Positions 22,938 through 29,564 of a DNA stretch of 29,564 nt are shown piece by piece. Within the stretch, counting starts at the first letter, position 1. The number at the start of each line of letters is the position of its first letter. The stretch lies in IMG/VR virus record IMGVR_UViG_3300048573_000396, positions 1 through 29,564 of that record, one strand, 5' to 3'. The position numbers were made by a program, and so were the translations under genes. The notes below the pieces were generated by a model that made no database searches, was not told where the DNA came from, and worked only from the letters and a program-made list of their open reading frames with translations. The stretch comes from a virus.

Positions 22938-23876
22938 ATGGCTAAAGCCCCTTTTGTGATTACCCCCGAGCTGTGCGCGGTGGGTGTTGGCTACAAAAAT
23001 GCCAAGATGATTGCCGACGATGTGTTGCCACGTGTGCCGGTGAGCAGTGAGTCGTTTAAATACCAAAAATTCCCGATGGGGGAGTTTTTTACGGTGCCTG
23101 AGACCCGCGTGTCGCGCAAGGGGCAGCCTAACCAGGTGGAGTTTAGCTCGACCGAGGTGAGCGATTCGGTGGAAGACTATGGGCTGGATGCGCCTGTGCC
23201 GAATAAAGACATTAAGAACGCGGCGGCGCAGGCCAAGCAGACTGACCCGCGCAAGCGTGCAGCGATGGGGCTGATGGATTTGATAGAGCTGCGCCGCGAG
23301 GTGCGTGCGGCTAGCTTGGTGTTTAACGCGGCCAGCTACAACGGTGCTAACCAAGCCACACTGAGCGGGACTGGCCAATGGAACGACTACACCAATAGCA
23401 ATCCGCAAACGGCGATTATGGATGCGCTGGACACGATGATCATGCGCCCGAATATCGCGACCTTTGGCCGCGCGGCTTGGACAAAGATTAGCCAGCACCC
23501 CAAGTTGTGCAAAGCGGTGTATGGCAATAACACGGATGCGGGGGTGATCAGCCGTGCAGCGTTTGCCAACCTGCTGGAGCTGGACGATGTGTATGTGGGC
23601 GAAGGCTGGGTGAATACGGCCCGCAAGGGACAGCCTGTGAACATGGTGCGGGTGTGGGGCAAAAACGCTGCGTTTTTGTACCGCAACATGAATGCGGACA
23701 CGGAGTATGGCATGACCTTTGGCATGACGGCGCAGTGGGGCGAGCGCGTGGGCGGGGAAATTGAAGATGCGGACATTGGCATATATGGCGGCGTACGGGT
23801 GCGTATGGCTGAGTCGGTGAAAGAGCTGGTGACGGCGAACGACTTGGGCTATTACTTTCAAAACTGCGTGGCGTAA
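22938..23876 (+). CDS. Major capsid protein
   Basis: A 312-residue major head protein of the BcepMu-like type, distinct from Mu gpT. It begins AKAPFVITPELCAVGVGYKN and has an E-loop-like MGEFFTVPETRVSRKG segment, a helical RKRAAMGLMDLIELRREVRA stretch and a beta-rich C terminus. It forms the HK97-fold shell. GGAG lies seven bases before the ATG. It is followed by a weak terminator that may set the high capsid level. Confidence 0.88.
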   Translation: MAKAPFVITPELCAVGVGYKNAKMIADDVLPRVPVSSESFKYQKFPMGEFFTVPETRVSRKGQPNQVEFSSTEVSDSVEDYGLDAPVPNKDIKNAAAQAKQTDPRKRAAMGLMDLIELRREVRAASLVFNAASYNGANQATLSGTGQWNDYTNSNPQTAIMDALDTMIMRPNIATFGRAAWTKISQHPKLCKAVYGNNTDAGVISRAAFANLLELDDVYVGEGWVNTARKGQPVNMVRVWGKNAAFLYRNMNADTEYGMTFGMTAQWGERVGGEIEDADIGIYGGVRVRMAESVKELVTANDLGYYFQNCVA

Positions 23877-23894
23877 AAAACCGCTGGTGAAACG

Positions 23895-23915
23895 GGGGGC
23901 TTGCGCTCCCTTTTT
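23895..23915 (+). terminator. Weak terminator or attenuator after the capsid gene
   Basis: GGGGGC-TTGC-GCTCCC with one G:T pair, followed by TTTTT. It lies in the 62-base gap after the major capsid gene, where partial termination would give more capsid than tail transcript. Confidence 0.6.
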
Positions 23916-23938
23916 GTAAACATTGACTGGAGTGGATG

Positions 23939-24313
23939 ATGGCTAAATTACTGGTACTGGTGGCTTGCATAGCCCTGAGCAGAGTGGAACACGACGGGGT
24001 GAAGTATGGGCCCGGCGAGGTGGCGGGGGCGCGTTTTGAGTGCCTGCCCGAGCAGGCCGATGCGCTGGAGGCGGTGGGTGCGGTGGCGCTGGCCGAAGGC
24101 TATGTCAATGTCGCTGCGGTGGCTTTGGTGCAGGCGGGCACTGGTGTGGACGCTGCGGCTGATGCGGCTGCGGCGCTGGCCGAAGCGCAAGCGGAGCGTG
24201 ATGCGGCGCTGGTGGAGCTGGAGGCGCTGCGTGCGCAAGCGGCAATGGCTGCGACGGCTACTGGTGAAGTGGCGACCGCGACCGCGCCTGCCCCTGCGGC
24301 TAAAAAGCGCTAA
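23939..24313 (+). CDS. Small head-region protein, DUF7210-like
   Basis: A 124-residue protein. The N-terminal half has VEHDGVKYGPGEVAGARFEC and a QADALEAVGAVALAEG block, as in small beta-fold proteins that follow capsid genes. The C-terminal half is an Ala/Glu coiled coil (ALAEAQAERDAALVELEALR) with a basic KKR end. I place the start at ATG 23939, six bases after GGAG; ATG 23936 is too close. Function is unknown. Confidence 0.65.
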   Translation: MAKLLVLVACIALSRVEHDGVKYGPGEVAGARFECLPEQADALEAVGAVALAEGYVNVAAVALVQAGTGVDAAADAAAALAEAQAERDAALVELEALRAQAAMAATATGEVATATAPAPAAKKR

Positions 24314-24324
24314 GGTAGCCTGCC

Positions 24325-24882
24325 ATGGCCTATGCCACGCCCGCGCGGGTGATTCAAGAGTTTGGGCTTGCCGAGGTGACCCAGCTTTTGGCTGACGAGG
24401 AGCAGCTGCTGACTGGCCAGCTGCTGCTGGACGCGCTGGCTGTGCAGGGCACAGGATTTTGGACGGGCGAGCCCAGCGAAGCGGAGCGCAGCGCTGCCAG
24501 CGCGGCAGCGGCCAAGCTGCTGCGCAAGCTGGAGACCACCAGCAATATGATGGATGGCTACCTGCGCAGCGCGGTGCGCCTGCCGCTGGCCCCCGCTGAT
24601 GCGAATGCGGGGACGCTGGAGGAATGCTGCTGCGCCCTGGTGCGCTGCGGCTTGGCCGATGACACGGACAATGCCACCGAGCGCATGGATGCTGGCTGCG
24701 CTACATGGCGCACTTGGCTCAAAGATGTGGCACGCGGGGTGGTGCAACTGGTTGGCAGCACGGGCGAGGCGGTGGCGGCTAACCCCAAGAGCGGTACACG
24801 CACTGGGCAGGCAGCCACTGGCTTTGACTGGGCCAGGCATGCGGGCTGGACGCAGGGCGCTGCGCAGGGGATGTGGCCATGA
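24325..24882 (+). CDS. Head-tail connector-type protein, Mu gp36-like (DUF1320)
   Basis: A 185-residue DUF1320 protein. The N terminus YATPARVIQEFGLAEVTQLL and the central DGYLRSAVRLPLAP block are typical. In Mu-like phages it lies between capsid and tail genes and is thought to be part of the head-tail interface. The end overlaps the next gene by ATGA. Confidence 0.85.
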   Translation: MAYATPARVIQEFGLAEVTQLLADEEQLLTGQLLLDALAVQGTGFWTGEPSEAERSAASAAAAKLLRKLETTSNMMDGYLRSAVRLPLAPADANAGTLEECCCALVRCGLADDTDNATERMDAGCATWRTWLKDVARGVVQLVGSTGEAVAANPKSGTRTGQAATGFDWARHAGWTQGAAQGMWP

Positions 24883-25322
24883 GCGGCACGACGATGCACA
24901 TGACGTTTGCGGATGCGGCCATTGGCCAGCACCTTGCCCGCTTGGCGCAGCTGGATGCGGGGCACTTTGGAGCGATCAAGCGCGAGATTGGCGAGTTTAT
25001 GGTGGCGGACATCCAAGATAACTTGGATGGGCAAAAGCTGTTTGACGGCCGCGCCATGCCGCAAAGCGCAGCGGCGATTCAACGCACTGGCAAAACACTG
25101 ATTAAAGACCACCACCTGTATGACAGCTATGTGTTCCAAGCTGTAGACCAAGGCATAGAGCTGGGCAGCGAAAAGGTGTATGCCCGCATCCACCACGAAG
25201 GCGGCATGGCGGGGCGTGGGCACAAGACAAAAATAGTGGCGAGGCCTGTGATGGGCATGGGGATGCGGCAGGAGCGGGGGCTGGGCGACTTGCTGATCAA
25301 CGAGATAAGGGCTTTGCAATGA
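24879..25322 (+). CDS. Virion morphogenesis protein, Mu gpG-like
   Basis: A 147-residue protein of the phage virion morphogenesis family (Mu gpG, P2 gpS tail completion). It includes the typical IGEFMVADIQDNLDGQKLFD and a short ARIHHEGG motif near residues 104-111. It works at the end of tail assembly. ATG 24879 overlaps the previous stop; an earlier in-frame GTG is less likely. Confidence 0.85.
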   Translation: MSGTTMHMTFADAAIGQHLARLAQLDAGHFGAIKREIGEFMVADIQDNLDGQKLFDGRAMPQSAAAIQRTGKTLIKDHHLYDSYVFQAVDQGIELGSEKVYARIHHEGGMAGRGHKTKIVARPVMGMGMRQERGLGDLLINEIRALQ

Positions 25323-25918
25323 GCACGGCCCTGCTCACGCAAGCGCTGGCTTTTGTGCGGGCGCAGTTTACACGGCAGGAGCTGGCTACGGTGCAAGCCT
25401 ATGGCGGCGAATTTAGCAGTGCCGAGGTGGACAAAATAGGATTTAACTGCCCAGCGGTGTTTATTACCGTGCTGGGCTGGGACGGTGCGACGAACAGCAA
25501 GCAGCTTACGGGACGCTATGCCCGCAAACTGCGTATGGCGGCTTTTGTGGTGTGTAAAGCGCCTAAGCGTGAAGCGCGGATGCTTGGGGCGATGCAAATA
25601 GCCGACAAGCTGGCACTGGTGCTGCGCGACTGGGAGCCTGCGAATGTCAGCACCAACCCTTATACGCTGGCCGCGCCAGAAGACGAGCCGAGCTGCGAGA
25701 ACCTGTATACCCGCGCGGTCGACCAACTGGGCTTGGCGGTGTGGCTGGTGCGCTGGGAGCAATGCGTGAAGCCGGAGGCAGGCATACCCCAGCTGGTGGA
25801 CTGGCTGCGGGTGGAGATAGAAGACACGGTTCGCAGCACTGAGCCAGAGCCTGCGCCCGCACCTGTGCTGCCTGACTTGGTGGTGACTGAGGCGATTGCG
25901 TTTGCGCCTATCCCTTAA
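25319..25918 (+). CDS. Tail terminator-type protein, Mu gp37-like
   Basis: A 199-residue protein in the place of Mu gp37. It has QAYGGEFSSAEV, a beta-rich middle and RAVDQLGLAVWLVRWEQ. The last 30 residues are proline- and glutamate-rich. It is thought to cap the tail tube. The ATG overlaps the gpG-like stop (ATGA). Confidence 0.7.
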   Translation: MSTALLTQALAFVRAQFTRQELATVQAYGGEFSSAEVDKIGFNCPAVFITVLGWDGATNSKQLTGRYARKLRMAAFVVCKAPKREARMLGAMQIADKLALVLRDWEPANVSTNPYTLAAPEDEPSCENLYTRAVDQLGLAVWLVRWEQCVKPEAGIPQLVDWLRVEIEDTVRSTEPEPAPAPVLPDLVVTEAIAFAPIP

Positions 25919-25947
25919 TTTTTAACCTGAACCTTTTGGAGTGCCAC

Positions 25948-26175
25948 ATGGCTAAAACTGATATTGACAAAACGACTGCTAGCCCTGCCGCAGCCCCCAG
26001 CTTTGAGGCTGCGCCGCGCATGGGTGAGCTGATTACGGTGCGGGTGGCCACGGGCGTGGCGCTGGTGAATATGGAGACGGGGCTGGACTTTGCGCCGGAG
26101 ACTGACACGCTGCAAACGGTGGGCGTGGTGACGCTGCGCCGCTTGGCCGATGGTGACTTGGTGCGCGTGGCGTGA
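25948..26175 (+). CDS. Small tail-region protein, Mu gp38-like (DUF2635)
   Basis: A 75-residue DUF2635-type protein with ITVRVATGVALVNMETGLDF and TLRRLADGDLVRVA at the C terminus. ATG 25948 is chosen because TTTTGGAG lies six bases upstream; an earlier in-frame start would include that site. The gene sits just before the sheath gene, as in Mu. Function is unknown. Confidence 0.78.
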   Translation: MAKTDIDKTTASPAAAPSFEAAPRMGELITVRVATGVALVNMETGLDFAPETDTLQTVGVVTLRRLADGDLVRVA

Positions 26176-26187
26176 AGCCCGATTGAC

Positions 26188-26231
26188 AACGATTTACACA
26201 AGCGTAAAGAACGATTTAAACAAGCTTTAAC
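26188..26231. repeat. Tandem 22-base repeat before the sheath gene
   Basis: Two adjacent copies (26188-26209 and 26210-26231) beginning AACGATTTA, with 18 of 22 bases the same. The second runs into the repeated translation leader. It probably arose by slippage; no role is evident. Confidence 0.6.
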
Positions 26232-26240
26232 TGGAGAAAA
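26226..26240 (+). repeat. Repeated translation leader, copy 2
   Basis: TTTAACTGGAGAAAA with the Shine-Dalgarno for the sheath gene; identical to the copies before the DUF3164 and tube genes. Confidence 0.7.
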
Positions 26241-26242
26241 AC

Positions 26243-27692
26243 ATGGCCTTGCCTAATTTGCTGAACCTGAACTTTAAAGTGCCGTATGTGGCAGCGAAGA
26301 TTGACTTTAGCCGCGCGGTGCGTGGCCTGCGGGGTATGCCGCGCAGGCTGCTGCTGGTGGGGCACAAGCTGGTGGCGGGCACACTGGCGCTGAACACTAT
26401 CATGACAGTGAGCAATGAGCCTGATGCGATTGCCCGACTGGGCGAGGGCAGCCAACTGCTGGCGATGTGGCGGGCGGCGAACGCGAACCGTGACCTGGGC
26501 CTGCCGATAGATGTGGTGGCGCTGGCGGTGAACGGCAGTGCCACAGCGGCGAGCAGCACGCTGGTGGTGGGCGGTGCGCCTACGGAGGCGGGGGAGGTGA
26601 TGGTGTATGTGCACGGGCGACACGTCGGCCAGCATTGCCACTAAGCTGATTGCGGCGGTGAATGCCAATGCCAAACTACAGGTGGTGGCCAGCGCCGGTG
26701 CGGCTAGCACCATGGTGCTGACGGCTAAGACGCTGGGCCCCACGGGCAATGACATTAACCTGCGCAGCAGCTACTACCCAGACGATGCGCTGGCCGCTGG
26801 CGTGACACTGAGCACCCCGGCTATGGCGGGCGGCGCGGGCAACCCGGATGTGAGCCCACTGGTGGTGGCGATGAGCGGCTACCGCGCCACTGAGATTGTG
26901 TGCCCGTTTACCGACAGCACGAACATGGCCATACTGGAGGCCGAGCTGGCCACGCGCTGGGCGTATAACAATATGCAGGACGGCATGGTGGTGAACTGCC
27001 TGCGCGGCACGGAGGGCGGCATCAGCGCCCTGCTGACACCGCGCAACAGCCCGCATGTGCATACTATTTGCGTGACCAATGACTGCACCAACCCATGGGA
27101 AACGGCCGCGATGGCGGGAGCGGCGATAGAGAGCAGCGCGGCCACTGACCCTGCGGTGGGGCCGACGGCCAAGCTGCTGGGCTATGCAGGCCCGGTGCAA
27201 GGCCAAGGCTTTGTGGTGGATGCCATGAACAACTTGATGCTCAAAGGCGGTAGCCCTCTGAACATTGCCCCAGACTACACGGGCAGCTTGCTGCGCATGT
27301 TTACCAACTACAAGCTCAGCCCAGGTGGTGCGGCCGATGAGAGCATGGCGCAGATGCCTTGGCTGAAAACGATGAGCTACTGGCGCTGGTTTATTACCAG
27401 TGAGTTCATGAACAAATACAACAACAATGGCTATAAGTTGGGCCAGTATGTGAAGCAGCCGATACCGGGCCAGAAGATTATGACGGTAGATTTGGCGCAG
27501 GAGATTATGCTGGGGCTGTACCAAACGTTTGTGGATGCGGGGATGATGCAAAACTTGGCGTATTACCAAGGCAAGCTGCTGGTTGAAATTGACGCGCCCA
27601 ACGGTAAGCTGAAGATTGTGGAAGAACCCGTGATATTGACACAGCACTACCAGTCTGAGGTGACCAGCTATGTGGTGGCTGGGCAGGTGTAG
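26243..27692 (+). pseudogene. Contractile tail sheath gene, frameshifted (Mu gpL-like)
   Basis: This gene should give the sheath that contracts to drive DNA injection. It is split into two overlapping frames: 26243-26644 (starts MALPNLLNLNFKVPYVAAKI, ends soon after VMVYVHG) and a +1 frame through about 26607-27692 (GDTSASIATKLIAAVNANAK, sheath core, and C-terminal EVTSYVVAGQV). Both halves are sheath-like, and the reading frames must be joined for a working protein. The joint seems to lack about eight residues expected between VYVHG and GDT, so a small deletion (3n+2 bases) near 26611-26618 is more likely than programmed slippage. A sequencing indel cannot be excluded. Confidence 0.8.
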
Positions 27693-27713
27693 CCAGCGCT
27701 TGGGTAAACGATA

Positions 27714-27728
27714 TTTAACTGGAGAAAA
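27714..27728 (+). repeat. Repeated translation leader, copy 3
   Basis: TTTAACTGGAGAAAA with the Shine-Dalgarno for the tube gene; identical to the copies at 16781 and 26226. Confidence 0.7.
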
Positions 27729-27730
27729 TA

Positions 27731-28099
27731 ATGGCAGATTCAAGTTTGTTTCACGTGGACGTGATTGTGGTGGATGGGCAGGCGCTGGCTTTTGAGGACA
27801 GCTCGGGCATGATCAGCGGGGCGGCGGGCTTTGAAAATGAGGCCAAGCTGAGCGCCAGCGGGCCGGACTACACGCTGCGCAAGCGGGTGGCGCGGGTGCT
27901 GAAAGCCAAGCTGCAATACACGGGGGCGGTCACGCCAGACCAGTTTGCGGCAATGAAGGATGTGCAAATCGCGCTGCGCGACACGGTGAGCGGGCGCAAA
28001 TGTGTGGCCGATGGCGCTAGCTTTAAAAGCTTGGGGGATGTGGGCAGCGGCGTGGTGGATGTGGAATTTAACCTGCTGCAAGCGCTGAAATGGCTCTAA
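27731..28099 (+). CDS. Tail tube protein, Mu gpM-like
   Basis: A 122-residue tail tube protein of the Mu type. It contains VDGQALAFEDSSGMISGAAG, KARVLK-like LRKRVARVLKAKLQYTGAV and a C-terminal VVDVEFNLLQALKWL. It forms the inner tube through which DNA passes. The expected partner, the sheath, is just upstream. The repeated leader provides a strong Shine-Dalgarno. Confidence 0.88.
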   Translation: MADSSLFHVDVIVVDGQALAFEDSSGMISGAAGFENEAKLSASGPDYTLRKRVARVLKAKLQYTGAVTPDQFAAMKDVQIALRDTVSGRKCVADGASFKSLGDVGSGVVDVEFNLLQALKWL

Positions 28100-28133
28100 G
28101 CCACTAGCGGCCTGCGGGCTGCACACGCAACAC

Positions 28134-28169
28134 AAAAGGGCGGGGGCGCACAAACCCCTGCCCTTTTTT
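28134..28169 (+). terminator. Strong terminator after the tube gene
   Basis: Stem 28138-28146 with 28155-28163 (one G:T pair, eight-base loop), preceded by AAAA and followed by six T, so it could work in both directions. It ends the head/tail operon before the third late promoter. Confidence 0.88.
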
Positions 28170-28175
28170 GCGTTT

Positions 28176-28227
28176 GGTGAAGTGCTTCACCACGCCCGCG
28201 CGGGGGGATGTGGTGACACTGGGTGCT
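28176..28227 (+). promoter_or_regulatory. Predicted activator-dependent promoter for tail operon
   Basis: GGTGAAGTGCTTCACC at 28176-28191, GACACT at 28215-28220, GCT ending at 28227. It shares every spacing with the copies at 10069-10018 and 21176-21227, and TGACA(C)T and GCTATGAC with the latter. The predicted start is one base before the ATG of the next gene. Confidence 0.7.
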
Positions 28228-28806
28228 ATGACTGAAACCCCTACGCGCATTGAAGACTTGTACCAATTGGTGGTGCCCGATGGCCTGCCTATGCAGGTGG
28301 ATGGCCAAACCATTTATTACCGCACGCTGCGCCTGCGCGAGACCACGGTGGGTGATGAGCGCAAAGCCGAGGCTATGAGCGAGCGGGCTATGCTGGTAAA
28401 TGGCGGCTACAAACTGCTGGTGAGTGAGAGCAACTTTAAGCATGCGCTGAATATGCTGCATATAGAGTCTTTTGCCTGCGATGGCCAGACGATCGGGCTG
28501 GGGCTGATAACGCTGGAGCTGTATGACAAGCTGAGCGCGCGGGATTTGGAGCTGGTGGAGCAGCGCATATTTTTGCTTACACTGGCTGCTGAGGTGCGCT
28601 ATGGCAATATGGCGCTGGCTGAGTTTGAGGGAATTATGGCGGGCATGGCCACCCAGAAAGCAGCGCCGCCCCCACAGCCCGTGGGCCAGACTGCGGCAGT
28701 GGGAGAGCCTACTGGCCTCGCTGAGTCTGGCCCTGCAATGCTCGCCGACTACGCTGGAGACGCTGCCCACGGGCAGACTGGTGGCGCTGGCCAAACAGGT
28801 GTTTAA
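28228..28806 (+). CDS. Tail assembly chaperone, Mu gp41-like
   Basis: A 192-residue protein of the tail assembly chaperone class that precedes the tape measure gene. The core (about residues 5-135) includes GQTIYYRTLRLRETTVGDER and NFKHALNMLHIESFACDGQT. The end after residue 148 is low-complexity and Gly-rich, as expected of the unshifted form. The start is ATG 28228, giving MTETPTRIEDLYQ, with no clear Shine-Dalgarno and a predicted leader of one base. A second frame overlaps its 3' end and would be joined by frameshifting. Confidence 0.82.
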   Translation: MTETPTRIEDLYQLVVPDGLPMQVDGQTIYYRTLRLRETTVGDERKAEAMSERAMLVNGGYKLLVSESNFKHALNMLHIESFACDGQTIGLGLITLELYDKLSARDLELVEQRIFLLTLAAEVRYGNMALAEFEGIMAGMATQKAAPPPQPVGQTAAVGEPTGLAESGPAMLADYAGDAAHGQTGGAGQTGV

Positions 28807-28825
28807 AAGCCCTGCAAAGCCATAA
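28673..28825 (+). CDS. Frameshift extension of the tail chaperone
   Basis: A +1 frame (equal to -2) relative to the chaperone. It encodes about 50 residues including WESLLASLSLALQC and SPTTLETLPTGRLVALAKQV, which look like a real chaperone C-terminal domain. A run of five C at 28669-28673 (CCG CCC CCA in the chaperone frame) is the candidate slippery site: a +1 slip at CCC, or a -2 slip as in Mu gp41-42. The joined product would be about 198 residues. No separate good start exists for this frame. Confidence 0.65.
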   Translation, partial: HSPWARLRQWESLLASLSLALQCSPTTLETLPTGRLVALAKQVFKSPAKP

Positions 28826-28854
28826 ATAACGCCGTTTAAAGCCATTAAAACACC

Positions 28855-29564
28855 ATGCGCGAACTCAAACTGCGGTATTTCATCGAGCTGGCCAGCAACA
28901 TTGGCGCTAAGGCCCGCACCGAAGCGCAGGCACTGGAGCAATCGCAAAAGGCTATGCAAGACGCGGTGGGCAAAACTGGCCAAGCGGTGGGCAGGCTGGA
29001 CTCGGCCTTTATGCGCTTTGCAGCCAACAGCGCTACCGAACGGCAAATTGGTTATATGCAGCGCTTGGGCCATGGCATAGACGCTGCGGCCAGCAAAATG
29101 CGCACACTGGGGACGCTGACTGCCAAGGGGCTGGAGAAAGCCCCGGGGGCTATAGCAGGAGCGGCGGCTGGGTTTTATGTGGCCAAGGCGGCGATAGACA
29201 AGCCGATGGACTACAGCCTAAAGCTTGGGCATATGAGCAACACCGCTTTCTCCAAGCGCGATACGGTCGGGCGCATTGCGGGCAAGGCTGAGCTGAACGA
29301 GGCGATTATGTCGGCCATACTGCCCGACTCCAATGGCAAAGGCGGTGGTGGGACGCGGGATGAAGCTGCTGCTGCGCTGAATGAGCTGCTTGGCTCTGGT
29401 GTGGTTGATTTTGATGAGTCAAAAGCACTGCTACCGAAGCTGATGTCGGGTGCCAGTGGCACGGGCGCGACTGCGCAGCAATTGAGCATGATTGCCCTGC
29501 GTGCGAAGCAAAACATGCGCATCCCTTTGGCTGATGTTGGCGAATTACTTGACGAGGCCAACAC
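28855..29564 (+). CDS. Tape measure protein, 5' part (cut by the window)
   Basis: An open frame of at least 236 residues with no stop before the window ends. It starts MRELKLRYFIELASNIGAKA, followed by a helical and Ala-rich stretch (KGLEKAPGAIAGAAAGFYVA), as in tape measure proteins that set tail length. The region after residue 100 has KLGHMSNTAFSKRDTVGR and an NAEL-like helical part. The gene lies directly after the chaperone and its frameshift extension, as in Mu. The Shine-Dalgarno is weak. Confidence 0.8.
   Translation, partial: MRELKLRYFIELASNIGAKARTEAQALEQSQKAMQDAVGKTGQAVGRLDSAFMRFAANSATERQIGYMQRLGHGIDAAASKMRTLGTLTAKGLEKAPGAIAGAAAGFYVAKAAIDKPMDYSLKLGHMSNTAFSKRDTVGRIAGKAELNEAIMSAILPDSNGKGGGGTRDEAAAALNELLGSGVVDFDESKALLPKLMSGASGTGATAQQLSMIALRAKQNMRIPLADVGELLDEAN

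Noticed and set aside
22656-23861. A 401-codon open frame antisense to capsid and cement genes
   Set aside because: Composition rich in His and Arg, typical of shadow frames; the plus-strand capsid gene is well supported.
26600-26650. Programmed frameshift as the explanation of the split sheath gene
   Set aside because: No slippery run at the joint, sheath genes are not known to frameshift, and expected residues are missing, so a deletion or read error fits better.
26676-27743. A 355-codon open frame antisense to the sheath gene
   Set aside because: Shadow frame with no homology; the plus-strand sheath core is recognisable.
1-29564. CRISPR arrays, tRNA or rRNA genes, insertion sequences
   Set aside because: No regularly spaced repeats, tRNA-like cloverleaf or IS-type transposase other than the phage's own was seen.

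Overview
The window is most of a Mu-like transposable prophage of the BcepMu type: a DDE transposase followed by an AAA+ partner, a BcepMu gp16-like small DNA-binding protein, GemA, Mor, and Mu-type head and contractile-tail genes. Protein style, high GC and family affinities point to a betaproteobacterial host (Neisseriales or Burkholderiales-like). That is an inference from the phage, because no clearly bacterial housekeeping gene is visible. The right end is outside the window (the tape measure gene is cut at 29564). The left end may lie in the AT-rich gene-poor stretch 1-349 or beyond it.

Layout. (A) 350-9980, minus strand: a lysis, packaging and portal operon read leftward: holin, lytic transglycosylase, Rz with embedded Rz1, DksA-like zinc finger, coiled-coil membrane protein, small terminase, large terminase, portal, a four-gene cargo cassette (DUF5131, ASCH, Dam-type methylase, membrane protein), then a gpF-type head protein with an AT-rich C-terminal domain. 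(B) 10060-11671, minus strand: the S24-type repressor and two downstream lysogeny genes, one a stand-alone relative of the gpF core. (C) 11672-11876: divergent control region with an inverted repeat overlapping a good rightward promoter. (D) 11877-17573, plus strand: early operon (gp16-like, DUF3102, transposase, MuB-like ATPase, six small genes, DUF3164) ending at a terminator. (E) 17712-20042: five genes that look like virion or tail-tip proteins. (F) 20045-21069: gemA and mor, then a terminator. (G) 21228-28099: head and tail operon (protease and scaffold, cement, capsid, DUF1320, gpG-like, gp37-like, DUF2635, a broken sheath gene, tube). (H) 28228-end: tail chaperone with a probable frameshift, and tape measure.

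The main result is a shared promoter architecture. A palindrome GGTGAA-N4-TTCACC occurs in front of exactly three operons: lysis/packaging (10054-10069, read leftward), protease/capsid (21176-21191) and tail (28176-28191). All three copies also share an ACA(C/G)T element and a GCT at identical distances downstream. The geometry fits Mor/C-type activated promoters, so one Mor-family protein (20551-21069) could switch on all late operons. In the leftward copy the predicted start falls inside the hairpin of the terminator that ends the repressor operon, so late transcripts would escape a terminator that still stops lysogenic transcripts. Re-inverting block A to the place after mor would restore the usual Mu-like gene order (mor, lysis, terminase, portal, F, protease), which suggests a modular inversion or transposition.

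Other notable points are a sheath gene split by an apparent small deletion (the prophage may be defective), a possible MuF-type toxin tail on the head protein, a modification-like cargo cassette between portal and F, and a repeated 15-base translation leader in front of three unrelated genes.
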